Source of the DNA: Muricauda sp. SCSIO 65647
GTDB lineage: Bacteria; Bacteroidota; Bacteroidia; Flavobacteriales; Flavobacteriaceae
Reading direction: 5' to 3'
DNA length: 64,000 nucleotides
Assembly (NCBI RefSeq): GCF_021534965.1
Contig: NZ_CP091037.1
Location: forward strand, 2,797,501 to 2,861,500
Under the pieces are notes generated by a model that worked only from the letters and a program-made list of their open reading frames with translations, was not told the DNA's origin and did not search any database. This document shows positions 34,157 through 44,020 of the stretch, piece by piece (the first letter of the stretch is position 1; the number at the start of each line of letters is the position of its first letter). The position numbers and the translations under genes were made by a program.

Positions 34157-35389
34157 CTATCCTTTGAACCGTTCTGCCGTAAGTTCGCAAATTTTGACGA
34201 TTACTTCAACCGTTTTCTTCATGCTCTCTAAAGGAACATATTCGTACTTTCCATGAAAATTATGGCCACCGGCGAAAATATTGGGGCATGGCAGGCCCAT
34301 AAAACTGAGCTGTGAACCATCGGTGCCGCCCCGTATCGGCTTTATGATGGGCTCAATACCTACTTGCAACATGGCTTCCTTGGCCAGCTCAACAATATGG
34401 AACACAGGCTCTATTTTCTCTTTCATGTTTTGGTATTGGTCGGTAATTTCTACAGATACGGTATTTTCATGCTTCATGTTGATCTTATTCCGTATGTCTT
34501 TGAGCAGTAGTTTTCTGGCTTCGAACTGCTCTAGGTCATGGTCCCTTATTATGAGTTCAAGTGTCGCCTTTTCAATGTGACCGGTTATGTCGTGGACATG
34601 AAAAAACCCTTCTCGATCAGTAGTCCGCTCTGGCACTTCGTTTTTTGGGAGTAGGCTCAAAAACTCATTTGCCAACAAGATGGCATTGACCATTTTATCT
34701 TTTGCATAGCCTGGATGCACACTTTTGCCCGAAAAGGTTATGGTGGCCTTGGCTGCGTTGAAGTTTTCATACTCAAGCTCACCTATTTGGCTTCCATCGA
34801 TGGTATAGGCCCATTCGGCCCCAAACTTTTTCACATCAAAATGGTGGGCGCCCCTGCCGATTTCCTCATCGGGGGTGAAGGCAATACGAATTTTACCGTG
34901 CTTGATTTCTGGGTGTTGTACCAGATATTCCATAGCGGTTATGATTTCTGCGACACCCGCCTTATTATCGGCGCCTAGCAGGGTAGTACCATCAGTGGTG
35001 ATAAGGGTTTGACCCTCGTATTGCAATAAGTCTTCAAAATAATCAGGTGATAGCACCACGTTTTTTTTCTTGTTGAGAACGATATCGCCCCCATCATAGT
35101 TTTCGATGAGTTGTGGCTTCACGTTTTTTCCAGAAAAGTCGGGTGAGGTGTCAAAATGGGAGATAAAACCAATAGTGGGTGCCTTTTTTTCTGTATTGGA
35201 GGGTAGCGTGGCCATGATATAGGCGCGCTCGTCAATCGATACTTCCTGCATACCGATCTGGTGCAGCTCCAGCACCAGTTTTTTGGCCAAATTCCACTGT
35301 TTTTCAGTGCTGGGCGTGGTCTCTGATTTTGGGTCACTCTGGGTATCAATGGCTACAAAATCCAAAAATCTGGGCAATAATTTATCCAT
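34157..35389 (-). CDS. pepT: Peptidase T (tripeptide aminopeptidase)
   Basis: Cytoplasmic M20B metallopeptidase that removes the N-terminal residue of tripeptides. The 410 residues carry the dizinc motifs FISHFDTSPDFSG, LLGADNKAGVAEI, FTPDEEIGRGAHHFD and GGTDGSQLSFMGLPCPN, plus the C-terminal GGHNFHGKYEYVPLESM. The ATG at 35389 gives the normal start MDKLLPRFLDFVAIDTQSD; an ATG at 35407 lies within a -7 promoter-like element (TATTTTTG, 35412-35405). The YdeI-like gene follows on the same strand after 8 bp. Confidence 0.94.
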   Translation of the reverse strand: MDKLLPRFLDFVAIDTQSDPKSETTPSTEKQWNLAKKLVLELHQIGMQEVSIDERAYIMATLPSNTEKKAPTIGFISHFDTSPDFSGKNVKPQLIENYDGGDIVLNKKKNVVLSPDYFEDLLQYEGQTLITTDGTTLLGADNKAGVAEIITAMEYLVQHPEIKHGKIRIAFTPDEEIGRGAHHFDVKKFGAEWAYTIDGSQIGELEYENFNAAKATITFSGKSVHPGYAKDKMVNAILLANEFLSLLPKNEVPERTTDREGFFHVHDITGHIEKATLELIIRDHDLEQFEARKLLLKDIRNKINMKHENTVSVEITDQYQNMKEKIEPVFHIVELAKEAMLQVGIEPIIKPIRGGTDGSQLSFMGLPCPNIFAGGHNFHGKYEYVPLESMKKTVEVIVKICELTAERFKG

Positions 35390-35484
35390 GGAGATGTATT
35401 TGGTCAAAAATAGGATTTATTCAAACGGATATTTTATAAAAATCAACTTCAAACCCTTACCTTAAGTTTTTAATTGCAGACGGC

Positions 35485-35907
35485 ATGATGAAAAAAGTAA
35501 CGCTTGCCCCATTTTTTGTATTGACACTTTCCCTGGCGGCACAACAAGATTGCTTTTTGGGTGTTGGAAGTAACAGTGATGACAAAATCATTGAGGTTTT
35601 TAAGTTGACCGAAACCCAAATCGAGAAAATGAAAAATTGGGGTGCCGAGCTCCAATATCGCAACAGCCTATTAGAGGATCAGGCAAAACGGCTACTTGGC
35701 AGACATGCCCAGAGCTCTCCTGAAGATTTGACCAAAATGTCTTATGAGTACAAACATTTGATGGATAGCATGCAGCAAAACATGCGAATGATCGATCAGC
35801 GCATGCTTTCCCTATTTGACGACAGACAGTATAAACTGTACATGAAACTTTGTGAAGAAGTGATCCGCACCCCGATTTTTGTCAATCGACAGGTTAACGA
35901 AAATTAG
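35485..35907 (+). CDS. Secreted helical protein of unknown function
   Basis: A 140-residue protein with a signal peptide (hydrophobic to SLAAQQ) and a helical mature part. It contains KLTETQIEKMKNWGAELQYRNSLLEDQAKRLL (quoted in part: LTETQIEKMKNW), reminiscent of the LTxxQ motif of Spy/CpxP-type periplasmic chaperones. The resemblance is weak and the second motif is less clear. Two start codons are adjacent (35485, 35488). It precedes pyrD on the same strand by about 57 bp. I do not assign a function. Confidence 0.6.
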   Translation: MMKKVTLAPFFVLTLSLAAQQDCFLGVGSNSDDKIIEVFKLTETQIEKMKNWGAELQYRNSLLEDQAKRLLGRHAQSSPEDLTKMSYEYKHLMDSMQQNMRMIDQRMLSLFDDRQYKLYMKLCEEVIRTPIFVNRQVNEN

Positions 35908-35963
35908 GCATTATGCTACTTATTGGTTGGCAGAGTTTATATTTTTGTTGAAAATCTTTCTGA

Positions 35964-37001
35964 ATGTATAAATTCTTGGTGCGTCCCCTTCTTTTTTTAC
36001 TGGATGCCGAATCTGCCCACCATTTTTCCTTCTTTACCATTCGGATGTTATCAAAACTTGGTTTTTCCGGTGTTTTCAGAAGAATCTATTGTGTTGACGA
36101 CCCAAGGCTTCAAAGACAGGTGTTTGGTCTGCAGTTCAAGAATCCGGTAGGGTTGGCCGCAGGTTTTGATAAAGATGCCAGGCTCTATAACGAACTGTCA
36201 GATTTTGGTTTTGGCTTTGTTGAAATCGGCACGCTGACCCCAAAGCCGCAGCCTGGCAATCCGAAGAAAAGATTATTTCGGCTTAAAGAAGATAAGGCCA
36301 TCATCAACCGCATGGGGTTCAATAATGCCGGGGTGTTTGATTCAGTCGAGCGTTTAAAAAAGAAGCATCGGGTGTTGATTGGGGGCAATATTGGCAAGAA
36401 CAAGGTAACCCCGAACAAAAAGGCAACAAAAGATTACCTTATCTGCTTTGATGCATTGTTCGAGCACGTCGATTATTTTGTGGTCAACGTCAGCTCTCCG
36501 AATACCCCCGGTCTACGTGAATTGCAAGAAAAAGAACCTTTGATGCAGTTGCTGAACCAAATGAAGCGTGAGAACGAGAAATATGCGGCGAAATTTGGAA
36601 CGCTTGAAAAACCTATTCTATTAAAAATAGCTCCAGATCTTTCTGATGAACAATTGATGGATATCATTTACATCATAAAGGCGACCAAAATAGACGGTGT
36701 GATCGCCACCAATACGACCATCGACCGTAAAGGGTTGAAATCGCATTTGACCTTGGTAGAGGAAAAAGGTGGGCTGAGTGGCAGGCCATTGGCCAAAAGA
36801 AGTACCGAGGTCATTCGTTTTTTGGCAGAAAAGAGCAATAATGCTTTTCCCATTATCGGGGTTGGAGGGATACATTCTGCAGAAGATGCCCTTGAAAAAC
36901 TTGACGCAGGTGCCGATCTGGTGCAGCTTTACACAGGGTTTGTCTATGAAGGGCCAAGTTTGGTGAAGAAGATCAATAAGGCTATTTTAGACCGGTCATA
37001 G
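35964..37001 (+). CDS. pyrD: Quinone-dependent dihydroorotate dehydrogenase
   Basis: Class 2 DHODH of pyrimidine synthesis; it oxidises dihydroorotate to orotate and passes electrons to membrane quinone through FMN. The 345 residues begin with the N-terminal membrane-associating helices ([23 protein letters not shown], seen as [13 protein letters not shown]). The catalytic core follows with [51 protein letters not shown] (Ser base), [15 protein letters not shown] and [11 protein letters not shown]. All residues typical for class 2 are present. The lysE-like gene follows after 10 bp. Confidence 0.95.
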   Translation: MYKFLVRPLLFLLDAESAHHFSFFTIRMLSKLGFSGVFRRIYCVDDPRLQRQVFGLQFKNPVGLAAGFDKDARLYNELSDFGFGFVEIGTLTPKPQPGNPKKRLFRLKEDKAIINRMGFNNAGVFDSVERLKKKHRVLIGGNIGKNKVTPNKKATKDYLICFDALFEHVDYFVVNVSSPNTPGLRELQEKEPLMQLLNQMKRENEKYAAKFGTLEKPILLKIAPDLSDEQLMDIIYIIKATKIDGVIATNTTIDRKGLKSHLTLVEEKGGLSGRPLAKRSTEVIRFLAEKSNNAFPIIGVGGIHSAEDALEKLDAGADLVQLYTGFVYEGPSLVKKINKAILDRS

Positions 37002-37011
37002 CCTTTCTACC

Positions 37012-37638
37012 TTGAATTACGAGATACTTGCAGCATTTGTAACGGCCTCGGCCGTTTTGGCCATTTCACCTGGTCCCGATAATATCTTTGTGCTGACACA
37101 AAGTGTTTCTTATGGAAAAAAGTATGGCCTTGCCACCGTTGCGGGGCTGGTCAGTGGCTGTATCGTACATACCACCTTATTGGCCTTTGGAGTTTCTGCA
37201 CTTATCAACAAAAGCGATACATTATTTTGGATTATCAAACTCTTTGGTGCGGCCTACCTTCTTTTTTTGGCCTACAAGGTTTTTAGGTCTGAGGGTGAGA
37301 TTGAGATTTCGAACAACGCTGTTTCCAAAAAAGGGTTGAAGGATCTTTTTGTAAAAGGATTTACGATGAATGTCCTCAATCCGAAAGTGACGATCTTCTT
37401 TTTGGCCTTTTTTCCAGGTTTTTTGTTCAGTGATACCTTAAATACTGTTTGGCAGTTCTATATATTGGGGTTGCTTTTTATGGTGGTCACTTTTATCGTT
37501 TTTGGAGCCATTGCCATACTGGCAGGCAATATATCAACGTATACCAAGAAAAATCCGAGCACAGTGGTTTTTTTCAAATGGTTGCAAATTGTGGTATTTG
37601 TAGGTATTGCCCTGTACCTCTTACTATCTGATAAATAG
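37012..37638 (+). CDS. LysE/RhtB family amino-acid exporter
   Basis: Inner-membrane exporter of 208 residues with six hydrophobic segments. The N-terminal signature AISPGPDNIFVLTQSVSYGKKYGLATVAG and the following LVSGCIVHT are diagnostic of LysE/RhtB, as is FTMNVLNPKVTIFFLAFFPGF in the middle (helix 4). The substrate is unknown (amino acid or homoserine-lactone type export in relatives). The start is TTG at 37012, because the reading frame has no ATG before the conserved N-terminus. It continues the pyrD unit and leads to the HMG-CoA lyase gene. Confidence 0.9.
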   Translation: MNYEILAAFVTASAVLAISPGPDNIFVLTQSVSYGKKYGLATVAGLVSGCIVHTTLLAFGVSALINKSDTLFWIIKLFGAAYLLFLAYKVFRSEGEIEISNNAVSKKGLKDLFVKGFTMNVLNPKVTIFFLAFFPGFLFSDTLNTVWQFYILGLLFMVVTFIVFGAIAILAGNISTYTKKNPSTVVFFKWLQIVVFVGIALYLLLSDK

Positions 37639-37658
37639 TGGTAATTTTGAGGCATCCC

Positions 37659-38522
37659 ATGTCAAATGTGAAACTCATAGAATGTCCACGTGATGCCATG
37701 CAAGGCATCAAGACCTTTATTCCCACTGAAGAAAAGGCACGGTATATTCAGTCACTCCTGGGTTGTGGTTTTGACACTATCGACTTTGGTAGTTTTGTAT
37801 CGCCCAGGGCCATTCCGCAAATGGCCGATACTGCTGAAGTATTGCAACGGCTCGATCTTTCAAAGACCAAGAGCAGGTTGTTGGCCATTGTGGCCAATGT
37901 GCGGGGCGCAAACGATGCGGTTATGCACAAACCGATTGATTATTTGGGCTATCCCTTTTCGATATCCGAGAACTTTCAAATGCGTAATACGCATAAGACC
38001 ATAGCCCAATCGGTAGATACCTTAAAAGAGATTTTAGAGATTGCCAATAGGGCCGATAAAGAAGTGGTCACTTATATCTCGATGGGCTTTGGCAACCCAT
38101 ATGGTGATCCGTGGGATGTTGAGATAGTGGGGGAGTGGACAGAGAAACTGGCAGCTATGGGCGTAAAGATACTTTCGTTGTCTGATACCATAGGGAGCTC
38201 GACCCCTCAGGTCATCGATTATTTGTTCTCAAATTTGATTCCCAGATATCCCAATATAGAGTTCGGCGCGCATTTGCATACCACGCCCACCAAATGGCAC
38301 GAGAAGGTCGATGCGGCTTATAAAGCGGGCTGTCGGCGATTTGATGGGGCCGTACAGGGTTTTGGGGGCTGTCCCATGGCCAAAGATGAACTTACGGGCA
38401 ACATGCCCACTGAAAAGATACTCTCGTATTTTACGGCTGCGAAGGTAGAGACAAATGCAAATTGGATGGCCTTTGAAGCAGCTTATAATAAAGCAACGGA
38501 ACTATTCAGTGTTTATCACTAA
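37659..38522 (+). CDS. Hydroxymethylglutaryl-CoA lyase
   Basis: Splits HMG-CoA into acetyl-CoA and acetoacetate, the last step of leucine catabolism. The 287-residue TIM barrel shows KLIECPRDAMQG (catalytic Arg and metal Asp), the HLH metal motif in FGAHLHTTPTKW and the signature GAVQGFGGCPMAKDELTGN with the catalytic Cys. The ATG at 37659 is used, since an upstream ATG at 37638 overlaps the exporter stop and adds residues not typical of the family. The ilvE aminotransferase at 2.8 kb catalyses the first step of the same pathway. Confidence 0.93.
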   Translation: MSNVKLIECPRDAMQGIKTFIPTEEKARYIQSLLGCGFDTIDFGSFVSPRAIPQMADTAEVLQRLDLSKTKSRLLAIVANVRGANDAVMHKPIDYLGYPFSISENFQMRNTHKTIAQSVDTLKEILEIANRADKEVVTYISMGFGNPYGDPWDVEIVGEWTEKLAAMGVKILSLSDTIGSSTPQVIDYLFSNLIPRYPNIEFGAHLHTTPTKWHEKVDAAYKAGCRRFDGAVQGFGGCPMAKDELTGNMPTEKILSYFTAAKVETNANWMAFEAAYNKATELFSVYH

Positions 38523-38563
38523 AAAACCCCTGATACAATAGGGCAATCTATTTATTCTAAAAA

Positions 38564-40780
38564 TCAGTATCGCAGTTCCAATCCTGCATAAATCCCGAAA
38601 GGATGACCGGGTCGAAGTCCGGCTGGGACCCTTGCCACGGCATAGGTTTCATCGAATAAGTTGATAACATTTGCAGTGATGGCGATATTCTTGCCCAGTC
38701 TATATTTTCCAGCCAAGTCAAAGATGAAATTTGAGTCTACCCGTTCATCGGCAGGGATATTTCCCGAACCAGCTTGTGTTCTGAATTCCCCGTTGTATCG
38801 GGCACTTAAATTGATTTCATATTTCGAGTGCTCAAGAGAAATTGTAGTGTTGAACTGATGTTTCGCTATATAGGGCAGTTCATCACCGGCATTTACTTCG
38901 CCCCAAATGTCGTTTTCGCTACCAAAACTGTTCAAGAATTCAGTATCGGTAAATGTATAACCGAAAGTTACTGGAAGAATGAAGTTTTCTGCATTGGGCA
39001 GCAGATTATAGTTTAACAGCACCTCAATTCCCTGAACCTTGACTTCGCCCGCATTGAATTGATCCAAAGAACCAGTACCGCCCGTGGCGGCCAGGTCGCT
39101 GCCCAAAAGGTTGCTATAATCATTATAGAAGCCCACTACTTCTCCTGTAAACCCAGCATATGAAAAACGGCTTCCCAATTCGTAATTGACGCTTTGCTCT
39201 GGATCTTCATCAGGCTGGTTGCTAGGTGGTGAAAATCCTTTATGAACCCCACCAAAAACTGAAATATTGTCAAAGTTATAATTGAAACCCATACCCGGAA
39301 TGAAAACATCCACCTTATTTTCCCTCTCAGAAAGGTCGATACCCGTACGGTCAACATCGTTTGTGCCATAATTTTTACGCATAAGGGTCATGTTTTCATA
39401 GCGGAGGCCAGGCGTAAGGGTCAAATCGTTGTATTTGATCTTATATTGGGCATAGGCGGCAAAGGCGCGTGCATTGCTGATGCGGTTTGCATTTGTGCCA
39501 GGAATACCGGCATTTACCAAAACCATGGTGCCATTGTTCATCGAATAATCATCAATCCATTGAAAACGGTCTTCTTCGTCATAGTGGTAGCGAAACCCTA
39601 TCTCGATGTCGTGAAATGTTTTTTCACCTGTCCAATGGTAATCGAGTTTGGTCTGCACTCCGGCGGCGTAATATTCCCTGTTGTTGGCACGGGCGTTCAA
39701 AAAGTCATCTCCATCACTGTTGACCGCACCGCGAACCAGGTCATAGTACCCATCAAAGGCCACGGGGTCACCCAAAACATTTGAAATACCCTCGCGTTGA
39801 CCATTTACCGTAATAAAATCAACCTTATACCAGTTTCTCTCGAATTTGTTGTAGTATCCTGTGGTCGTAATCCTGAAATAATCGGAAAACTTCAGGGTGT
39901 GCGTACCCATAAACTGCAAATGCTCGTTGTTCATTTGATCGCGTTGTGAACCGGCGTAACGTGCAAACGGGTCGATATCAAAATCTTCTTGGGTCAGCCC
40001 TAAATAGGTTTCATTGGAGGTTTCATCTGAATACTGAAACTTTACTTCAAATGCTTGTCCGATTTCAGCTTCCGGATTGGTATTGACCCGAAACTTGGCC
40101 ATCAAATCATTTTTGTCAAAACCGGTATTGTCAAAACCTTCCAACTCTTTAAATCCGTTAGAGTTGTAGTTCAAATATTCAATGGCATACCCAAAGTTCT
40201 TTTTGCTGTCACCTAACAGTGCATGTACCCTGCCGCTTTGAAAACTGCCATAGCTAGAGTTCAATACGGCACTAAAAGTGTCTGGAACCTCTGTGGAAAG
40301 CATGTTAATGGCTCCACCCGTGGTATACGGTCCATACTGTATTTGGCTGCTTCCCTTTAAGATTTCAACTGCCTGCATACGTGCAATTGTAGGAAAGTAA
40401 TAGGCCGAAGGCGCACTATAGGGTGCTGGTGCGATCAATACGCCATCTTCCATAAGGGTGATTTTGGCACTTCGCTCAGGTGAGGTGCCCCTCAAGCTGA
40501 TATTGGGGCGAAGACCGAATCCGTCTTCTTCATAGACATTTACACCTGGGACACTTCTCAAGGTGCGGTTCACATCGGTATAATTGAATTTCTTTATTTC
40601 TTGGGGAGAAATATAATAAGAAGATCCGGTACGGTTTCTGGCCTCGAACTTACTGCCAAAGATTTTCTTGGCTGAAATCACCACCTCGTTCAACCTAATC
40701 GAATCTAGCTGTTGTGGTGTTTGTTGTGAAAGTACTGATATTGAAAGAAGCGAAAAGAAAAGAATAAATCTGCCGTTCAT
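38564..40780 (-). CDS. TonB-dependent outer-membrane receptor
   Basis: A 738-residue siderophore-type receptor resembling FecA-like proteins. It has a signal peptide (to VLSQ), then directly a plug domain (about 30-160: LNEVVISAKK, LRSVPGVNVYEEDGFGLRPNISLRG in part, MEDGVLIAPAPYS, VEILKGSSQIQYGPYTTGGAINM) without an N-terminal CarboxypepD_reg domain, then a 22-strand barrel ending GIYAGLELRY. The ligand is probably a ferric complex, judged from the family and from the promoter boxes. It appears single; no SusD partner is adjacent, so it is not a SusC-type glycan importer. Confidence 0.92.
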   Translation of the reverse strand: MNGRFILFFSLLSISVLSQQTPQQLDSIRLNEVVISAKKIFGSKFEARNRTGSSYYISPQEIKKFNYTDVNRTLRSVPGVNVYEEDGFGLRPNISLRGTSPERSAKITLMEDGVLIAPAPYSAPSAYYFPTIARMQAVEILKGSSQIQYGPYTTGGAINMLSTEVPDTFSAVLNSSYGSFQSGRVHALLGDSKKNFGYAIEYLNYNSNGFKELEGFDNTGFDKNDLMAKFRVNTNPEAEIGQAFEVKFQYSDETSNETYLGLTQEDFDIDPFARYAGSQRDQMNNEHLQFMGTHTLKFSDYFRITTTGYYNKFERNWYKVDFITVNGQREGISNVLGDPVAFDGYYDLVRGAVNSDGDDFLNARANNREYYAAGVQTKLDYHWTGEKTFHDIEIGFRYHYDEEDRFQWIDDYSMNNGTMVLVNAGIPGTNANRISNARAFAAYAQYKIKYNDLTLTPGLRYENMTLMRKNYGTNDVDRTGIDLSERENKVDVFIPGMGFNYNFDNISVFGGVHKGFSPPSNQPDEDPEQSVNYELGSRFSYAGFTGEVVGFYNDYSNLLGSDLAATGGTGSLDQFNAGEVKVQGIEVLLNYNLLPNAENFILPVTFGYTFTDTEFLNSFGSENDIWGEVNAGDELPYIAKHQFNTTISLEHSKYEINLSARYNGEFRTQAGSGNIPADERVDSNFIFDLAGKYRLGKNIAITANVINLFDETYAVARVPAGLRPGHPFGIYAGLELRY

Positions 40781-40781
40781 C

Positions 40782-40791
40782 TTATTTAGAC
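40782..40791. promoter_or_regulatory. Repeat box 1 in the TonB receptor leader
   Basis: TTATTTAGAC, two bases upstream of the receptor ATG. Together with the following bases it forms an imperfect dyad around TTTAGACTGTTTAAA. The same box lies exactly 60 bp further upstream. AT-rich TTTAGA half-sites would suit a Fur-type repressor. Confidence 0.35.
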
Positions 40792-40808
40792 TGTTTAAAA
40801 ATAAAGTG

Positions 40809-40816
40809 CAAACCTA
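40809..40816 (-). promoter_or_regulatory. TonB receptor promoter -7 element
   Basis: The minus strand reads TAGGTTTG, matching TAnnTTTG, 29 bp upstream of the start. It is framed by the two TTATTTAGA boxes. Confidence 0.45.
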
Positions 40817-40841
40817 ATTCATAAAATTGAGTTAAAAAAGT

Positions 40842-40851
40842 TTATTTAGAA
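40842..40851. promoter_or_regulatory. Repeat box 2 upstream of the TonB receptor promoter
   Basis: TTATTTAGAA, the second copy, about 26 bp upstream of the -7 element, where RNA polymerase would contact -33. It is part of a TTTATT-N7-AATAAA dyad. Confidence 0.35.
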
Positions 40852-41032
40852 CTAATAAAAATTACTTGGTGCTACCCTTTCAGTATCAATATATTATGGG
40901 GTGTTAAATTTGAAAATTTTTTGGAGGATGAAATTATTGACGTAGCGTTATATTGCATGATAGTGAAAAGTCATAAAACAACCCTTTGGGCAAGGCAATG
41001 GCCCATATATGCCTAGGATGGATTAATTGTGG

Positions 41033-41040
41033 TATATTTG
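41033..41040 (+). promoter_or_regulatory. guaB promoter -7 element
   Basis: TATATTTG fits TAnnTTTG and lies 23 bp before the guaB ATG. No -33 TTG at the usual distance. Confidence 0.4.
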
Positions 41041-41051
41041 CACGCAATTAA

Positions 41052-42536
<1,485 letters not shown>

Positions 42537-42595
42537 CCATTTATGGCCACGCAACTTATTTCAAAGATTTCATCTTCAATCAAAACATTGTTTGC

Positions 42596-43021
42596 ATGGG
42601 AAAGTCAGTACTGGTACTTGTACTTTTCTTGTTACTACTGGGCTGCGATGAAGATGATAGCCTTAACCGACCCACCGATTTGATCGGTACTTGGTTATTG
42701 ATCGAACAATATGCCGATCCCGGCGATGGCAGTGGCGATTTTAATCCGGTCAATAGTGACAAAATCATCATATTTTCTGCCGAGGGCACCTATATGGCCA
42801 ATGGTTCACTATGTTTCATGGGGACTGATAGCGATAGCGATGTAAGTGGCACTTATGAAATAAATGACAGTGATTTATCTGATTATTCATCAGAAAATTT
42901 TTTGGTTCCAGAAGACTGTAACTTTGATGATTTGAAAGTATATATCCATTTAGAGGAAAATAGACTTATCCTTTCCTATTTGTGTATTGAGGGCTGTGCC
43001 CAGAAATATCGAAAAATTTAG
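42596..43021 (+). CDS. Lipocalin-like lipoprotein of unknown function
   Basis: A 141-residue lipoprotein with signal sequence MGKSVLVLVLFLLLLGC (lipobox LLLGC followed by DEDD, a signal favouring surface or outer-membrane targeting in some Bacteroidota). The rest is beta-rich and starts LIGTWLLIEQYADPGDGSG, the typical opening of lipocalin-like domains in this phylum, followed by FSAEGTYMANG and GTYEINDSD. Cysteines near the end (PEDCNFD, SYLCIEGCAQK) may pair. No function can be assigned. Confidence 0.75.
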   Translation: MGKSVLVLVLFLLLLGCDEDDSLNRPTDLIGTWLLIEQYADPGDGSGDFNPVNSDKIIIFSAEGTYMANGSLCFMGTDSDSDVSGTYEINDSDLSDYSSENFLVPEDCNFDDLKVYIHLEENRLILSYLCIEGCAQKYRKI

Positions 43022-43027
43022 GTAGTT

Positions 43028-43543
43028 CTACTTACCTATGCCTGAATAGGTCTTCCAATCTTGGGTCTTGTAAATATCTTCACCGAAGTACCGGGCAATC
43101 TGTAGAAATGGCTGCACTTTTTGGTAACCGGGCACTGGGGAGAGCATATTGAGGTCCTCATCCAAAAAAACAACGGTCGGATAGCTTAAACGGCCTTGCA
43201 ACAAGGCAGCCGCCAATTCGTGATAACCTCTTTTGCCTGAGGGTACATATTTAAAAGTTTTACCTTGATATTCTATAGGCTCTTTGCCTTCAGCATCCAT
43301 TTTGACCATATGGAAGTTTTGTTGCATGTAAGCGGCCACTTCCGGATGCTGAAAAGTATCTTTATCCATTTTCTTGCACCACCCACACCAATCGGTGTAG
43401 ACATCTATGAACACCTTTTTGGAGTTTCCCTCATTTTTGGTAAGGGCCACGGCTTCTTCCCAAGTAAGCCAATCGATTTCTTGGGCACTGAGCGTTGTGG
43501 CAAAAAGTAGGGTCAAAACAAAAGCAATCGTCCGCATCATCAT
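43028..43543 (-). CDS. Exported thioredoxin-like protein
   Basis: A 171-residue periplasmic thioredoxin-fold protein (signal peptide to TLSAQ). The redox motif is VFIDVYTDWCGWCKKMDKDTF (CGWC within it) and the cis-Pro region is LSYPTVVFLDED. It resembles the thioredoxin_7/DsbD C-terminal-like group, so thiol-disulfide exchange in the periplasm is expected. Start could be either of the first three Met codons. It is convergent with the lipocalin-like gene 6 bp away. Confidence 0.85.
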   Translation of the reverse strand: MMMRTIAFVLTLLFATTLSAQEIDWLTWEEAVALTKNEGNSKKVFIDVYTDWCGWCKKMDKDTFQHPEVAAYMQQNFHMVKMDAEGKEPIEYQGKTFKYVPSGKRGYHELAAALLQGRLSYPTVVFLDEDLNMLSPVPGYQKVQPFLQIARYFGEDIYKTQDWKTYSGIGK

Positions 43544-43605
43544 TTATTTGAGGGTTTAGTCTTATGACCGTATCAAAACTAACGAAAATTGTGCCAAAAA
43601 AGTAT

Positions 43606-44019
43606 TCAAGTCAAGAGTTGCGAAAAGGCGATCAAAAGGGCGATCAGCAAACACAAAGGGCTATAGTAGCGGGAGTCCATTCTGGCAAACAGGGTGTCCC
43701 TGATCGATTTGAAAAACCCTACATACTTGAAATCACCCACAGCACGTATCAAAAAAAGAAAACCCAAGGCAATCTCAGCGTAGACCAATCCATCATATTT
43801 TAGATAATTAAGGGTTTTGTTCAAAAATAATAGTGCGGCCATTATTAAAAATAAGCCCACAAAAAAAGTCAAGTTTTTACTTGGGACGGTTGTTTCTTTG
43901 TCGGTAACCTTTTTTGGTATAACGGCTTCTGGATTTTTTATTCCATAGAAAGCCCAATAGATGTGTACGGCCCCCAATAAAATGAAAATGATGGATACTA
44001 TCAGGGCAAAGGGAATCAT
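43606..44019 (-). CDS. DUF3995 family membrane protein
   Basis: A 137-residue integral membrane protein with four predicted helices: MIPFALIVSIIFILLGAVHIYWAFYG, a second near NLTFFVGLFLIMAALLFL, a third near VYAEIALGFLFLIRAVGD and a fourth at the C-terminus (PLCLLIALLIAFSQLL). The HIYWAF segment and the GDFKYVGFFK element support DUF3995. The ATG at 44019 lies one base after the lysA stop; a longer frame to 44055 would overlap lysA. Function unknown; coupling to lysA may be incidental. Confidence 0.8.
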   Translation of the reverse strand: MIPFALIVSIIFILLGAVHIYWAFYGIKNPEAVIPKKVTDKETTVPSKNLTFFVGLFLIMAALLFLNKTLNYLKYDGLVYAEIALGFLFLIRAVGDFKYVGFFKSIRDTLFARMDSRYYSPLCLLIALLIAFSQLLT

Positions 44020-44020
44020 A

